DNA of 64,000 bases from Neobacillus sp. SuZ13 (GTDB lineage Bacteria; Bacillota; Bacilli; Bacillales; Cytobacillaceae), in the NCBI RefSeq assembly GCF_030123365.1, contig NZ_CP126107.1:1907501-1971500 (forward strand), read 5' to 3'. The notes below the pieces were generated by a model. That model had not been told where the DNA came from. It made no database searches and worked only from the letters and a program-made list of their open reading frames with translations. The first letter of the stretch is position 1. Every line of letters starts with the position of its first letter. Positions 26,786 through 37,842 of this stretch are shown in pieces. Both the position numbers and the translations under genes were made by a program.

Positions 26786-27751
26786 GTGAAAATATTGGAT
26801 TCAAAACAAAAGTTATTAGTAATCATCGGACCAACTGCTGTCGGAAAAACAAAGCTAAGTATCGAAATGGCTAAACGCTATAATGGTGAGATTATTAGCG
26901 GGGACTCGATGCAGATCTATCGTGGCATGGATATTGGTACAGCAAAAATCAAACCAGAAGAAATGGAAGGTATTCCACACTATCTAATTGATATTAAGGA
27001 GCCTACTGAAAATTTTTCGGTTGCAGAATTTCAACTCCTTGTTCGGGCTAAGATTGATGAGATTGCTCAAAAAGGCAAGCTGCCTATCATTGTTGGTGGG
27101 ACAGGGTTGTATATACAGTCTGTCATTTATGATTATCAATTTTCCGATGTCCCAGGTGATGAGGCCTATCGCCTAGCGTTGGAGGAAAGAGTAAAGGAAA
27201 TCGGACATGAAGCTCTGTATAAAGAATTATTGGAGGTGGATCCGGATAGCGCTGCACAAATCCATCCGAATAATGTAAGAAGAGTCATTCGTGCCCTAGA
27301 AATTTTCCATCTGACAGGGAAGACCATGCAAGAGTTTCAACGTACACAGCAACCAGACCTTTTGTACGATACAGCCATTATTGGGTTAACGATGGAACGA
27401 GAGAAACTTTATGAGCGTATTAATTACCGAGTGGATATCATGGTTGAGGAAGGGCTCATCGAGGAAGTAAAACGATTATATCAACAGGGTTTACGTGATT
27501 GTCAATCCATCCAAGCGATTGGCTATAAAGAGCTTTTTGCTTACTTTGATGGTAAAATTGCGTTAGATGAAGCGATAGCCAATTTAAAGCAAAATTCGAG
27601 AAGATACGCGAAAAGACAATTGACTTGGTTTCGGAACAAGATGGAAGTTGTTTGGTTTGATATGACCGATGTGGAAAATGTATCAAAAAAAATAAAGGAA
27701 ATTTCACATTGTGTTGAAGGAAAGCTTAAAGTAAAATCGAATACATATTAG
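26786..27751 (+). CDS. miaA: tRNA dimethylallyltransferase MiaA
   Basis: This 321-residue enzyme has P-loop [68 protein letters not shown] and the IPTase motif [17 protein letters not shown] and [13 protein letters not shown]. It adds the dimethylallyl group to A37 of tRNAs reading UNN codons, in the cytoplasm. The start is GTG at 26786, with AAGG a few bases upstream; a TTG at 26795 is possible. hfq follows after 26 bases, the usual Bacillus arrangement. Confidence 0.95.
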   Translation: MKILDSKQKLLVIIGPTAVGKTKLSIEMAKRYNGEIISGDSMQIYRGMDIGTAKIKPEEMEGIPHYLIDIKEPTENFSVAEFQLLVRAKIDEIAQKGKLPIIVGGTGLYIQSVIYDYQFSDVPGDEAYRLALEERVKEIGHEALYKELLEVDPDSAAQIHPNNVRRVIRALEIFHLTGKTMQEFQRTQQPDLLYDTAIIGLTMEREKLYERINYRVDIMVEEGLIEEVKRLYQQGLRDCQSIQAIGYKELFAYFDGKIALDEAIANLKQNSRRYAKRQLTWFRNKMEVVWFDMTDVENVSKKIKEISHCVEGKLKVKSNTY

Positions 27752-27777
27752 TAGAGATAAAAGAGGAGGAAATACAA

Positions 27778-28008
27778 ATGAAAACAACAATCAATATTCA
27801 GGACCAATATTTAAACCAGTGCCGCAAAGATAACATAAATGTGACCGTCTTTTTATTAAACGGATTCCAATTAAGAGGCCAAATTAAAGGCTTTGATAAT
27901 TTTACCGTCCTTTTTGAATCAGAAGGAAAGCAGCAATTAGTATATAAGCATGCGATCTCAACCTTTGCGCCGCAAAGAAACGTTCATCTTGAATTGGATA
28001 ATCAATAA
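27778..28008 (+). CDS. hfq: RNA chaperone Hfq
   Basis: This 76-residue Sm-like protein has Sm1 [27 protein letters not shown] and Sm2 with the diagnostic YKHAIS motif ([16 protein letters not shown]). It forms a hexamer that binds small RNAs and mRNA. SD AAGAGGAGG precedes the ATG. It is co-transcribed with miaA and ends at a terminator. Standard length for Bacillus. Confidence 0.96.
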   Translation: MKTTINIQDQYLNQCRKDNINVTVFLLNGFQLRGQIKGFDNFTVLFESEGKQQLVYKHAISTFAPQRNVHLELDNQ

Positions 28009-28014
28009 GTTTTT

Positions 28015-28041
28015 AAAAGCCCATCTTACGGGCTTTTTTTT
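28015..28041 (+). terminator. Terminator of miaA-hfq
   Basis: AAAAGCCC and GGGCTTTT flank a short loop, followed by a run of T. It lies seven bases after the hfq stop. Confidence 0.85.
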
Positions 28042-28211
28042 ATTTTTAAGAAAACTTTTTTAATGAAATTCAACGTATATGAATACATATTAGTTGAAGG
28101 ACTATGCATTCCTCAAGAGTGAATTTGAGTTCGGAATTTAGAGGATAAATTCTGAGTGGCCATAAACAAGCATCCTTTGTAAACTGTTGGCGAAAATGAG
28201 AGGTGAAAGCT

Positions 28212-29159
28212 TTGGACCAACCCATTCGAATGAAAAGTAACGGCCAAATAAGTGTTGTCCTCAACTCACAAAAAGGTAAAACCATTTCAAAAGAGTTACC
28301 TGATTTTCAAGTGGTTCCAAAGGATATTCCTCCTGAACACTCGGCTCTAAAAGAAATTGAAGACGAGCTAGGGGCTTTGGTTGGAATGGAAGAAATGAAA
28401 AAGATGATCAAGGAAATTTATGCTTGGATTTATGTGAATAAAAAACGTGAAGAAATGGGTTTGAAAGCAAGAAAACAAGCCCTTCATATGATGTTTAAAG
28501 GAAATCCAGGTACAGGAAAAACGACAGTAGCAAGATTAATTGGCAAGCTTTTTCAAAAAATGAGTGTATTAACAAAAGGTCATTTAATTGAGGCTGAGCG
28601 TGCTGACCTTGTAGGAGAGTATATTGGTCATACCGCTCAAAAGACAAGGGATTTAATCAAGAAGGCCCAAGGGGGAATCTTGTTTATCGATGAGGCGTAC
28701 TCATTGGGCCGCGGGGGAGAAAAGGATTTTGGCAAAGAAGCCATCGATACACTTGTTAAGCATATGGAGGATAAACAGCATGAGTTTATTTTAATCCTTG
28801 CGGGATATTCTCGGGAGATGGATCATTTCTTAACCCTAAATCCTGGACTGCATTCACGTTTTCCATTAGTAATAGATTTTCCAGATTACAATATCGAACA
28901 ATTAATGGAAATTTCAGCGAGAATGCTAATTGAAAGAGAATACGCATTCAGTCATGAAGCAGAAAAAAAGCTTAAAGAACATTTAATATGGGTGAAAGCA
29001 GTATTAAGCCCAAATAGTTTTTCAAACGGCAGGTATGTTCGGAATATTATTGAAAAATCAATTCGTGTTCAGGCGATGAGGCTGCTTATGTTAAATAGCT
29101 ATGACCGGCATGAATTAATGACCATTCGAAGCAATGATCTTGTGTTTGAAGAAGATTAA
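28212..29159 (+). CDS. spoVK: Stage V sporulation protein K (AAA+ ATPase)
   Basis: This protein of about 315 residues is a CbbX/SpoVK-type AAA+ ATPase: MMFKGNPGTGKTTVARLIGKLF (Walker A), GGILFIDEAYSLGRGGEKDFG (Walker B), the FILILAGYSREMDHFLTLNPGLHSRFP sensor region and the C-terminal SNGRYVRNIIEKSIRVQAMRL. It is needed for spore maturation in B. subtilis, where it is made in the mother cell. I prefer TTG at 28212, because GAGAGG at 28199-28204 is at SD distance; an in-frame GTG at 28203 overlaps that SD. Monocistronic, ends at a hairpin shared with the convergent gene. Confidence 0.92.
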   Translation: MDQPIRMKSNGQISVVLNSQKGKTISKELPDFQVVPKDIPPEHSALKEIEDELGALVGMEEMKKMIKEIYAWIYVNKKREEMGLKARKQALHMMFKGNPGTGKTTVARLIGKLFQKMSVLTKGHLIEAERADLVGEYIGHTAQKTRDLIKKAQGGILFIDEAYSLGRGGEKDFGKEAIDTLVKHMEDKQHEFILILAGYSREMDHFLTLNPGLHSRFPLVIDFPDYNIEQLMEISARMLIEREYAFSHEAEKKLKEHLIWVKAVLSPNSFSNGRYVRNIIEKSIRVQAMRLLMLNSYDRHELMTIRSNDLVFEED

Positions 29160-29167
29160 ATACAAAA

Positions 29168-29202
29168 AAACGGCAGATTCTTGGGAATCTGTCGTTTCTT
29201 TT
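29168..29202. terminator. Bidirectional terminator between spoVK and the TRIC gene
   Basis: A 13-bp stem, AAACGGCAGATTC (29168-29180) with GAATCTGTCGTTT (29185-29197), with a four-base loop and a T-rich tail. Confidence 0.8.
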
Positions 29203-29214
29203 TCGATTATCCTT

Positions 29215-29820
29215 TTAATTTGCTTCAAACTTTCGAATGGGCAGTTTCCAATCGAAGGTATAGGAAAGGACTCGTAATACGGTCACAAGAATGAATAAGG
29301 TATATAACTCCCAAGGCTGTTTCGCCAAACCCAGCCCAATAAATATACCTGTCAAAATGGCCCATAGCGCATAAATTTCTGCTCTAAGTACGATAGGTTT
29401 TCTTCCTGCTAATAAATCACGAATGATTCCGCCGCCGATTCCGGTTAAGACTGCAGCAACGATAACGGCACTAAGCGGACGGTCCATGTCTACGCCATAA
29501 ATGGCACCTTGGATCGCAAAAGCTGAAAGGCCGATCGCATCGAATAAGTTCCCCCATTTTTGCCAGTGTTTGAGAAGATTGCCTGGAAATAAAAATACAG
29601 CAGTAATCGATAACAAGGCAATCTGAAATAATAATCCTTGGTCCCAAAGTGCAGATACTGGTACGCCGATTAACAAATTTCGAATCGCTCCGCCTCCAAA
29701 AGCAGTAACAATTCCTAAAATATAAACCCCGAAAATATCATATTCTTCCTCCATCGCCACAATCGCTCCACTGACAGCGAAGGCAATGGTTCCAATCATA
29801 CTTAATACATCCCATGTCAT
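29215..29820 (-). CDS. TRIC-type (UPF0126) membrane cation channel family protein
   Basis: This 201-residue protein has about seven transmembrane helices and two tandem UPF0126/TRIC repeats, each with a glycine-rich kinked helix: GIVTAFGGGAIRNLLIGVPV in repeat 1 and AAVLTGIGGGIIRDLLAGRKPIVLRAE in repeat 2. The family forms trimeric monovalent cation channels. Monocistronic on the minus strand. Physiological role in Bacillus is not established. Confidence 0.85.
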   Translation of the reverse strand: MTWDVLSMIGTIAFAVSGAIVAMEEEYDIFGVYILGIVTAFGGGAIRNLLIGVPVSALWDQGLLFQIALLSITAVFLFPGNLLKHWQKWGNLFDAIGLSAFAIQGAIYGVDMDRPLSAVIVAAVLTGIGGGIIRDLLAGRKPIVLRAEIYALWAILTGIFIGLGLAKQPWELYTLFILVTVLRVLSYTFDWKLPIRKFEAN

Positions 29821-30012
29821 TTTGCTATCCCCTTGATGTCTATTTTCTTATTACATTATTAATATAGTAAATTTATAACGGATTTCAAACATTAAAATTT
29901 TATCATTTTGTAGGAAAAAAACAATAAGTTTTTTCTGGAATTGGAGAAAATAGAGATTATAACTTTTTTTTGTTATGATGAAAGGTAGATGTTTAGAAAG
30001 GAAGGATGCCTT

Positions 30013-31275
30013 TTGGAACAGAAAGAAACGAAAGAGAAAGTAATCCTGGTTGGCTGCCAAACCAGCGGGGACGATGACTTACGTTTTCACTATTCAATGG
30101 AGGAGTTAGAGGCATTAACTGAAACCGCACAGGGTGAAGTGTTGGTATCTGTCGTTCAAAAACGAGAGCGCCGTCATCCAGCGACATACATAGGTAAAGG
30201 GAAAGTAGAAGAACTAAATGCACTGGTAGAGGAACTCGAGCCAGATGTTGTTATTTTTAATGACGAACTTTCCCCCAGCCAAAAGAGAAATCTTGCGACT
30301 GAACTGAATGCCCGGGTAATTGACCGTACCCAGCTAATTTTGGATATTTTTGCTCAAAGAGCAAGATCCAAAGAGGGAAAACTACAAGTAGAACTAGCCC
30401 AGATGCAATATATACTGCCTCGCCTTGCTGGTCAAGGGACCGCTTTATCTCGTCTTGGTGGTGGAATTGGTACAAGAGGGCCAGGTGAAACCAAGTTAGA
30501 ATCAGACCGCCGTCACATCCGCCGCCGTATTGATGAAATTAAAGGTCAGTTATCTGTCATCGTTCAGCACAGGGATAGGTACCGAGAAAGAAGAAAGAAA
30601 AATAAGGCCTTTCAGGTGGCGATTGTTGGATATACCAACGCTGGTAAATCCACCTTGTTTAATCGTTTATCTGAAGCCGAGTCCTATGAGGAAAATCAAT
30701 TGTTCGCCACACTGGATCCAATGACACGCAAACTGATTCTGCCTAGTGGTTTCTTTGCGTTGATTACGGACACAGTTGGCTTTATTCAAGATTTACCGAC
30801 AACGCTGATTGCTGCCTTCAGGTCTACTCTTGAGGAAGTAAAGGAAGCAGATCTACTACTTCATGTAGTGGATATGTCCAACCCGGATTATTTCCATCAT
30901 GAAAAAACGGTTAAAAAGCTGTTAGATGACTTGGAAGTGAAAGATATCCCGCAAATAACGGTATATAATAAGAGGGATATTCAGCATGCCGATTTTGTTC
31001 CAACCGCGGATACACCGACAGCATTTATCAGTGCTTTTGACGAAAATGACCGCCATACGTTAAAAGAAAAAATAGAGCAAGTTGTGATGGAAATGATGGT
31101 ACCTTATGAGGTGGCTGTTCCTTCTACCGAGGGAAAACTGCTTTCTCAATTAAAAAATGAGACCATCTTAAGAGGACTTTCCTTTGATGAAGAAGATCAG
31201 TTATATCACTGTAAGGGATTTTCGCTGCAAGATCATCAAATTACAGGCCAATTACAGAATTATAAAAGTAGATAG
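30013..31275 (+). CDS. hflX: Ribosome-splitting GTPase HflX
   Basis: This GTPase of about 420 residues has an N-terminal HflX domain ([37 protein letters not shown]) and linker [19 protein letters not shown]. The G domain has G1 [19 protein letters not shown], the G2 Thr in [12 protein letters not shown]3 [12 protein letters not shown] and G4 YNKRD, followed by a C-terminal domain. It rescues stalled ribosomes by splitting subunits. I prefer TTG at 30013, because the SD AAAGGAAGG sits seven to eight bases upstream; an in-frame ATG at 29989 lacks an SD. ynbB follows after 11 bases, as in B. subtilis (ynbA-ynbB). Confidence 0.93.
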   Translation: MEQKETKEKVILVGCQTSGDDDLRFHYSMEELEALTETAQGEVLVSVVQKRERRHPATYIGKGKVEELNALVEELEPDVVIFNDELSPSQKRNLATELNARVIDRTQLILDIFAQRARSKEGKLQVELAQMQYILPRLAGQGTALSRLGGGIGTRGPGETKLESDRRHIRRRIDEIKGQLSVIVQHRDRYRERRKKNKAFQVAIVGYTNAGKSTLFNRLSEAESYEENQLFATLDPMTRKLILPSGFFALITDTVGFIQDLPTTLIAAFRSTLEEVKEADLLLHVVDMSNPDYFHHEKTVKKLLDDLEVKDIPQITVYNKRDIQHADFVPTADTPTAFISAFDENDRHTLKEKIEQVVMEMMVPYEVAVPSTEGKLLSQLKNETILRGLSFDEEDQLYHCKGFSLQDHQITGQLQNYKSR

Positions 31276-31286
31276 GAGATTCATGC

Positions 31287-32558
31287 ATGTTTCAACAGTT
31301 AAAAAATGGGGAAAAACTCCAGCCAATCGTTAGAGAAGTCGAACAACAAATTGCTGGGGTACATCAGGAAATTGACGAAAGAATCGAAACCAATCAATTT
31401 AGGGTTTTACAGAGTTTTCAAAAACATCGGGTCAGTGACTCACATTTTATCCCGTCAACTGGATACGGCTACGATGACCTAGGCAGAGATACACTGGAAA
31501 ATGTCTATGCAGATGTCTTTGGCGGTGAAGCAGGATTGGTTCGCTCGCAAATTATTTCTGGGACTCATGCCATTTCCATCGCCTTATTTGGAGTTCTTCG
31601 ACCTGGGGATGAACTCCTTTATATTACGGGCAAACCGTACGATACCTTGGAAGAAATCGTCGGACTTCGTGGAAATGGGGTTGGTTCTTTAAGGGAATTT
31701 GGCATTTCATATGATAGCGTGGCCCTGACAAATGAAGGGCAAATTAACAGGGATAAAGTATCTGAAAAAATAAAACCGAATACAAAGATGATTGGGATTC
31801 AACGTTCCAAAGGTTATGACACCAGACCATCTTTTACAGTTGCTGAAATTGGCGAAATGATTAAGTATGTGAAAGAAATTAAGCCAGATGTCGTAGTGTT
31901 TGTGGATAACTGCTACGGCGAATTTGTAGAAGAGATGGAGCCTTGTCATGTCGGCGCGGACTTAATGGCTGGCTCGCTGATCAAAAATCCTGGTGGCGGA
32001 ATAGTGAAGACTGGCGGCTATATCGTTGGGAAAAAACAATGGGTAGAAGCATGTTCATATCGGATGACATCACCTGGGATTGGGGCTGAAGCCGGTGCAT
32101 CACTCTATAGTCTTCAAGAAATGTACCAAGGCTTTTTCCTAGCTCCTCATGTAGTAGGCCAAGCCTTAAAAGGTGCTGTGTTCACGGCAGCAATGCTGGA
32201 GAAATTAGGCATGAATTCCTCGCCCAAATGGAATGCAAACAGAACCGACTTAATTCAATCTGTGCAATTCGATGACCGTGGTAAAATGATTGCTTTTTGT
32301 CAGGCCATTCAATTTGCATCGCCCATAAATTCTTATGTTACTCCACATGCGAGCTATATGCCAGGGTATGAGGACGACGTGATTATGGCTGCCGGCACCT
32401 TTATCCAGGGAGCAAGTATAGAACTCACTGCAGACGGACCGATTAGACCGCCATATGTAGCCTATGTACAAGGCGGTTTAACATATGCCCATGTAAAAAT
32501 GGCTGTTTGCCTCGCGATTGATCACTTGACTGAAAAAGGATTAATGGACCTGTTTTAG
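31287..32558 (+). CDS. ynbB: YnbB-like PLP-dependent methionine gamma-lyase-family protein
   Basis: This 423-residue fold-type I PLP protein has the internal-aldimine Lys expected in AGSLIKNPGGGIVKTGGYIVG, and the cofactor-contacting Asp/Asn in VVVFVDNCYGEFVEE. It also has the landmark SRIQSGTHAIS-type segment (VRSQIISGTHAISIALFGVLRPGDE). This is the family annotated as YnbB or aluminium resistance protein, related to Cys/Met metabolism PLP enzymes; the reaction is not established. Co-transcribed with hflX, upstream of the glnRA promoter. Confidence 0.88.
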   Translation: MFQQLKNGEKLQPIVREVEQQIAGVHQEIDERIETNQFRVLQSFQKHRVSDSHFIPSTGYGYDDLGRDTLENVYADVFGGEAGLVRSQIISGTHAISIALFGVLRPGDELLYITGKPYDTLEEIVGLRGNGVGSLREFGISYDSVALTNEGQINRDKVSEKIKPNTKMIGIQRSKGYDTRPSFTVAEIGEMIKYVKEIKPDVVVFVDNCYGEFVEEMEPCHVGADLMAGSLIKNPGGGIVKTGGYIVGKKQWVEACSYRMTSPGIGAEAGASLYSLQEMYQGFFLAPHVVGQALKGAVFTAAMLEKLGMNSSPKWNANRTDLIQSVQFDDRGKMIAFCQAIQFASPINSYVTPHASYMPGYEDDVIMAAGTFIQGASIELTADGPIRPPYVAYVQGGLTYAHVKMAVCLAIDHLTEKGLMDLF

Positions 32559-32604
32559 AGATTGTAAGTGTTTTTTTAGTTGTCCATTTATAATGTAAAT
32601 TCTA

Positions 32605-32655
32605 TGTAAGAAAATCTAACATATCATTGACAACTTTTCTAACACGAAATATAAT
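32605..32655 (+). promoter_or_regulatory. glnRA promoter with two GlnR/TnrA boxes
   Basis: Box 1 at 32605-32621 reads TGTAAGAAAATCTAACA, a perfect TGTNA-N7-TNACA site. Box 2 at 32628-32644 reads TGACAACTTTTCTAACA with one mismatch and overlaps the promoter. The sigma-A promoter is perfect: TTGACA at 32627-32632, 17-base spacer, TATAAT at 32650-32655. This matches the two-operator arrangement that lets GlnR, activated by feedback-inhibited glutamine synthetase, repress its own operon. Confidence 0.9.
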
Positions 32656-32691
32656 AGCATTATAAACAAACCCGAAGGGAGGAGTAATTAG

Positions 32692-33096
32692 GTGAGTGGA
32701 AAAGAAATTCGCCGTTCCATGCCGCTGTTTCCGATCGGAACGGTCATGCAGTTAACGGAACTTACAGCCAGGCAAATTCGATACTACGAAGAACACCAAT
32801 TGATTTCTCCAGCTCGTACCGAAGGGAATAGACGTCTATATTGCTTAAATGATATTGATAGGCTTCTAGAAATTAAGGATTTGATTGATCAAGGTGTGAA
32901 CATGGCTGGTATAAAACAATTATTCCTAGTTAAAGAACAACAACAATCTAACATTATCGAACAACAAGCCGAGAAGTCCAAACGCGAATTAACAGATGAA
33001 CAGCTTAGAAAACTGCTGCGCAACGAAATGATGCATTCAGGCCGAAACAACCGATCATCATTACGTCAAGGAGATATGTCAAGATTCTTCCATTAA
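32692..33096 (+). CDS. glnR: MerR-family nitrogen regulator GlnR
   Basis: This 134-residue repressor has a MerR-type winged helix at about residues 13-80 ([41 protein letters not shown], then [17 protein letters not shown]). The short C-terminal tail ends [10 protein letters not shown], the segment sensed by glutamine synthetase in this family. The start is GTG at 32692 with SD GGGAGGAG. It represses glnRA and other nitrogen genes when glutamine is plentiful. The glnA ATG follows 37 bases after its stop. Confidence 0.96.
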   Translation: MSGKEIRRSMPLFPIGTVMQLTELTARQIRYYEEHQLISPARTEGNRRLYCLNDIDRLLEIKDLIDQGVNMAGIKQLFLVKEQQQSNIIEQQAEKSKRELTDEQLRKLLRNEMMHSGRNNRSSLRQGDMSRFFH

Positions 33097-33133
33097 ATTG
33101 GAAGAATCTACTCAAAAAATAGGGGGTAAGAAA

Positions 33134-34468
33134 ATGGCAAAGTATTCAAGAGAAGATATTAAAAGATTAGCTGTTGAGGAAAATGTAAAATTTATTCGTT
33201 TACAATTCACAGACATCCTTGGAACCATTAAAAACGTGGAGATTCCAATTTCTCAATTAGAAAAAGCACTTGATAACAAAATGATGTTTGATGGATCTTC
33301 TATCGAAGGTTTCGTACGAATTGAAGAGTCTGATATGCTACTTTATCCAGACCTTAATACATGGGTAGTATTCCCTTGGACAGCTGAAAAAGGGAAAGTA
33401 GCCCGCTTAATTTGTGATATTTATACTCCAGAAGGAAAACCATTTGAAGGGGATCCTCGTAATAACTTAAGAAGAGTATTAAAAGAAATGGAAGAGTTAG
33501 GTTTCACTAACTTTAACCTAGGACCTGAGCCGGAATTCTTCTTATTTAAATTAGATGAAAAAGGCGAACCAAGTCTAGAGCTAAATGACCAAGGCGGTTA
33601 TTTCGATTTAGCACCAACAGATTTAGGTGAAAACTGCCGTCGTGATATCGTGCTTGAGTTAGAAGAAATGGGCTTCGAAATTGAAGCTTCTCACCACGAA
33701 GTAGCACCAGGTCAGCACGAAATTGATTTTAAATATGCAGATGCATTAACAGCATGTGACCAAATCCAAACATTTAAATTAGTTGTTAAAACCATTGCTC
33801 GTAAACATGGCTTGCATGCAACATTCATGCCAAAACCATTATACGGAGTAAATGGATCTGGAATGCATATGAACCTTTCCTTATTTAAAAATGGTGAAAA
33901 TGCATTCTATCAGCCAAGCGGCGACTTAGAAATGAGCGATACAGCTCGTCAATTTATCGCAGGAATTCTAAAGCACGCTCCAGCCTTTACAGCGGTTACA
34001 AACCCAACTGTAAACTCTTATAAGCGTCTAGTTCCTGGCTATGAAGCACCATGCTATGTAGCTTGGTCTGCTAGAAACCGTTCACCATTAATTCGTATCC
34101 CTGCTTCACGTGGATTGAGTACACGTGTCGAAGTGAGAAGCGTAGACCCATCTGCAAATCCATATCTTGCAATGGCTGTTCTTCTAAAAGCTGGCTTAGA
34201 TGGAATTAAAAACCAATTAACTCCTCCAGCACCAGTTGACAGAAACATCTATGTAATGAGCAAAGAAGAAAGAATTGAAGAAGGCATCGTCGATCTTCCT
34301 GCAACATTAGCTCAAGCATTAGACCAATTAAAAGCTGACGAAGTAATCGTGTCTGGTCTAGGCGAGCACATTATGGAACACTTCGTTGAAGCAAAAGAAA
34401 TCGAGTGGGATATGTTCCGTACAGTCGTTCACCAATGGGAACGCGATCAATATATGAGCATGTATTAA
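33134..34468 (+). CDS. glnA: Glutamine synthetase, type I-alpha
   Basis: This 444-residue enzyme has the beta-grasp N-terminus ([21 protein letters not shown]), [17 protein letters not shown], metal ligands in [11 protein letters not shown] and [23 protein letters not shown] site motif [12 protein letters not shown], and [13 protein letters not shown]. The adenylylation-site region of type I-beta enzymes is absent, as expected for Bacillus. It makes glutamine from glutamate and ammonia and also signals nitrogen status by binding GlnR and TnrA. The ATG at 33134 has SD GGGGG; an upstream in-frame TTG (33098) just after glnR is unlikely. Confidence 0.97.
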   Translation: MAKYSREDIKRLAVEENVKFIRLQFTDILGTIKNVEIPISQLEKALDNKMMFDGSSIEGFVRIEESDMLLYPDLNTWVVFPWTAEKGKVARLICDIYTPEGKPFEGDPRNNLRRVLKEMEELGFTNFNLGPEPEFFLFKLDEKGEPSLELNDQGGYFDLAPTDLGENCRRDIVLELEEMGFEIEASHHEVAPGQHEIDFKYADALTACDQIQTFKLVVKTIARKHGLHATFMPKPLYGVNGSGMHMNLSLFKNGENAFYQPSGDLEMSDTARQFIAGILKHAPAFTAVTNPTVNSYKRLVPGYEAPCYVAWSARNRSPLIRIPASRGLSTRVEVRSVDPSANPYLAMAVLLKAGLDGIKNQLTPPAPVDRNIYVMSKEERIEEGIVDLPATLAQALDQLKADEVIVSGLGEHIMEHFVEAKEIEWDMFRTVVHQWERDQYMSMY

Positions 34469-34477
34469 TATCATTAA

Positions 34478-34508
34478 ACCCTGTTGCTTGTAGCAACAGG
34501 GTTTTTTG
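34478..34508 (+). terminator. Terminator of glnRA
   Basis: ACCCTGTTGCT / AGCAACAGGGT (11 bp, perfect) with loop TGT, followed by TTTTT. It lies directly before the 52-bp repeat array. Confidence 0.9.
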
Positions 34509-34530
34509 TTGGTTTGTGGGGAACTAAAAG

Positions 34531-35040
34531 GGGGGAATTACCGAGAGGACAAAAAAGGCAGGACGGTAAATGAAAGAGGGTTGCATTTACCGGAAGGAGG
34601 AAAAAAGCAGGCTAGCGGTAAATGAAAGAGGGCTGGATTTACCGGAAGGAGGAAAAAAGCAGGCTAGCGGTAAATGAAAGAGGGCTGGATTTACCGGAAG
34701 GAGGAAAAAAGCAGGCTAGTGGTAAATGAAAGAGGGCTGGATTTACCGGAAGGCGGAAAAAAGCAGGCTAGCGGTAAATGAAAGAGGGCTGGATTTACCG
34801 GAAGGAGGAAAAAAGAGCCTCAAAGGTAAATGAAAGAGGCTGGATTTACCGGAAGGAGGAAAAAAGCAGGCTAACGGTAAATGAAAGAGGCTGGATTTAC
34901 CGGAAGGAGGAAAAAAGCAGGCTAACGGTAAATGAAAGAGGGCTGGATTTACCGGAAGGAGGAAAAAAGCAGGCTAGAGGTAAATGAAAGAGGGCTGCAT
35001 TTACCGGTAGGAGCAAAAAAGAGCCCAAACGGTAAATTAC
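34531..35040 (+). repeat. Tandem array A of a 52-bp repeat (nine units plus partial ends)
   Basis: Units start at 34565, 34617, 34669, 34721, 34773, 34825, 34876, 34927 and 34979, with a partial unit at 35031 and a decayed one before 34565. Spacing is 52 bases, 51 for the two units that lost one G. Each unit is GGTAAAT, a 13-base loop (mostly gaaagagggctgg), ATTTACC, then a 25-base linker with an A6 tract (ggaaggaggaaaaaagcagg, then ctagc). The 7-bp arms are perfect reverse complements and almost invariant. Open frames here are by-products of the period. The array lies in the intergenic space between the glnA terminator and the next gene. A relative with the same layout is at 47385-47550. Confidence 0.92.
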
Positions 35041-35185
35041 ATTGAATCAGTACATCAAACTACAGTAGTCAATCCCCACACATACCAAAATAATTCCTTA
35101 TTTCTTGAAAAATTCACAATTATCTTCGTTCTGCTACTCATATATATTATATGCTTAACTTGAAAACATTTGGGAGGTGCTCTAA

Positions 35186-35440
35186 TTGTATAAACTGCAA
35201 ATTTGTAATGCTCAAACCCAAGAAATACTTCGTGAAAAGACGTATAAGAAACCGGACCTTATATTAAGTTTGCTAGAATCAGGAGCCAAAGGTCAGGAAT
35301 GTTTTCTATTTGATGAGGAACGTAGAACGTTAAAAGGAGATTATGTAAGTCATTCGGTCTATATGGAAGCGGATACTAAAGTTTATAAAGCGGTTTTTAA
35401 GGTGAAATTATCTGAAATACAGGCAAGGATATCAAAATAG
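35186..35440 (+). CDS. Small hypothetical protein
   Basis: This 84-residue soluble protein starts with TTG at 35186 after a good SD (GGGAGGTG). The translation begins MYKLQICNAQTQEILREKTY and contains GAKGQECFLFDEERRTLKGDYVSHSVYM. I do not recognise a family. It is flanked by the repeat array and a clear terminator, so it is probably a single-gene transcript. No membrane segment or signal peptide. Confidence 0.65.
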   Translation: MYKLQICNAQTQEILREKTYKKPDLILSLLESGAKGQECFLFDEERRTLKGDYVSHSVYMEADTKVYKAVFKVKLSEIQARISK

Positions 35441-35468
35441 TCAAATAAACAGCCTTAATCGATAAGAG

Positions 35469-35505
35469 AAACGCCATGATACGAACTATATCATGGCGTT
35501 TTTCT
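35469..35505. terminator. Terminator after the 35186 gene
   Basis: A 13-bp perfect stem AAACGCCATGATA / TATCATGGCGTTT with TTTTT tail; works for the plus-strand gene and the convergent minus-strand gene. Confidence 0.85.
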
Positions 35506-35509
35506 AGAT

Positions 35510-35797
35510 TTATTCATTATTCTTTTCCGTCTGATTTAGTTTGATTTTAGAAAGAACTGCATCACCGCCCATTCCTGCAATAACCGAAAAAAGGATATTT
35601 TCCACCAATAAATTTGGAGCGGTATATAAGATAAGAATAAGCGCAGCAACAGCACCTAGGAGTAAATCCTCTAAAAAGCCGAGATAAATGAACCTTTTTG
35701 TTTTCCGTGGCATGATGATTTTTCCATGCTTACGAACATGTCCAACAATACCTACCGTTCCACCAATTACTAGAGAGAAAATAATGTCGACTAACAC
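35510..35797 (-). CDS. DUF4257-like small membrane protein
   Basis: This 95-residue protein has three hydrophobic segments (IIFSLVIGGTVGIVGHV near residues 4-22, LEDLLLGAVAALILILYT near 42-60, LVENILFSVIAGMGGDAVL near 64-83) separated by the basic RKHGKIIMPRKTKRFIYLGF loop. This resembles the DUF4257 family of Bacillus. Function unknown. Minus strand, between an unknown gene and lexA. Confidence 0.7.
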   Translation of the reverse strand: MLVDIIFSLVIGGTVGIVGHVRKHGKIIMPRKTKRFIYLGFLEDLLLGAVAALILILYTAPNLLVENILFSVIAGMGGDAVLSKIKLNQTEKNNE

Positions 35798-35997
35798 TGT
35801 TTCTCAACCTCCTTAAGCCTATATTTTTTGGACCTAAGGTAAATCTTGGTGTAGTACAATTATATCGAACATTAACAACATGGGCATGAGTAAAAATACT
35901 GAATTTTTACTATAAAAAATACATGAAATGATAAAAATGAAAAAAATTACCAATAAACGACATAAAAAAGAGCATGCACCGTAGTGCAAACTCTCTA

Positions 35998-36621
35998 TTA
36001 ATGAATATGCCGATAAACACCAATAACTTTTCCTAGAATTGAAACATTTCTTAATATAATAGGGTCCATAGTAGAATTTTCCGGCTGCAGGCGTATGTAA
36101 TCTTTTTCTTTAAAAAATCTCTTACAGGTGGCTTCATCTTCCTCGGTCATTGCTACAACGATATCACCGTTATTTGCAGTAGGCTGCTGTTTCACAATAA
36201 CGTAGTCCCCATCTAATATCCCGGCTTCTATCATACTCTCACCCATGATTTCTAGCATAAACACTTGTTCATCTGCAGGTGCAAGACTTTCTGGTAGAGG
36301 GAAAAACTCTTCAACATTCTCAATAGCTGTAATTGGTAATCCTGCAGTTACTTTACCAACAACGGGAACATTTACAACCGCATTTCTTGGTATATGTGCT
36401 GCTATATCTGCTTCCAATATTTCAATTGCTCTTGGTTTAGTTGGATCCCGTCTAATCAGACCTTTGCTTTCCAACCTTGCCAAATGTCCGTGAACAGTTG
36501 AGCTGGATGCAAGTCCAACTGCTTCTCCGATTTCTCTAACTGAAGGGGGATATCCTTTACTCTTAACCTCACTTTTAATGAAGTCTAAGATATCCTGCTG
36601 CCGCTTTGATATTTTAGCCAT
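35998..36621 (-). CDS. lexA: SOS repressor LexA
   Basis: This 207-residue repressor has an N-terminal winged helix ([45 protein letters not shown]), cleavage site Ala-Gly in GKVTAGLPI, catalytic Ser in [18 protein letters not shown] and Lys in [19 protein letters not shown]. The ATG at 36621 gives the normal length; a longer frame to 36714 would read through its own promoter. It represses SOS genes until RecA triggers autocleavage. Divergent from yneA, with LexA boxes between. Confidence 0.96.
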   Translation of the reverse strand: MAKISKRQQDILDFIKSEVKSKGYPPSVREIGEAVGLASSSTVHGHLARLESKGLIRRDPTKPRAIEILEADIAAHIPRNAVVNVPVVGKVTAGLPITAIENVEEFFPLPESLAPADEQVFMLEIMGESMIEAGILDGDYVIVKQQPTANNGDIVVAMTEEDEATCKRFFKEKDYIRLQPENSTMDPIILRNVSILGKVIGVYRHIH

Positions 36622-36655
36622 GATAAATCCACCTCGTCTGGTTTTTGTTGACTTT

Positions 36656-36761
36656 ATTATACCATGTTCGTATTTTATATACAAACATAAGTTCGAAAAA
36701 ATAGTTGACAACAAACAAATGTTCGATTTATAATCAAATTAATAAAACGAACATATATTCT
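36656..36761. promoter_or_regulatory. lexA/yneA divergent promoters with three LexA boxes
   Basis: Three sites match CGAACATATGTTCG at 12 of 14 positions: 36682-36695 (CAAACATAAGTTCG), 36712-36725 (CAAACAAATGTTCG) and 36748-36761 (CGAACATATATTCT). The yneA promoter is TTGACA (36705-36710), 18-base spacer, TATAAT (36729-36734), with box 2 inside the spacer. The lexA promoter on the minus strand is TTGTAT (36684-36679), 17-base spacer, TATAAT (36661-36656), with box 1 overlapping its -35. LexA would shut both directions. Confidence 0.85.
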
Positions 36762-36778
36762 TAGTAGAGGTGTTTTAT

Positions 36779-37764
<986 letters not shown>

Positions 37765-37842
37765 ACCTTTTGCCTTGTCATTAGGTTTTTTTTTTAGTAA
37801 AATCAGGTGTCATGTAAACAGGTAGAAAGGAAGGTTCACTCC

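Noticed and set aside
34778..34987. 69-codon open frame with repeated GWIYRKEEKS-like peptide
   Set aside because: It is a by-product of the 52-bp nucleotide repeat, has no SD of its own and changes with indels between units.
34531..35040. CRISPR-like array
   Set aside because: The whole 52-bp unit repeats, including the part that would be the spacer. There are no unique spacers and no cas genes.
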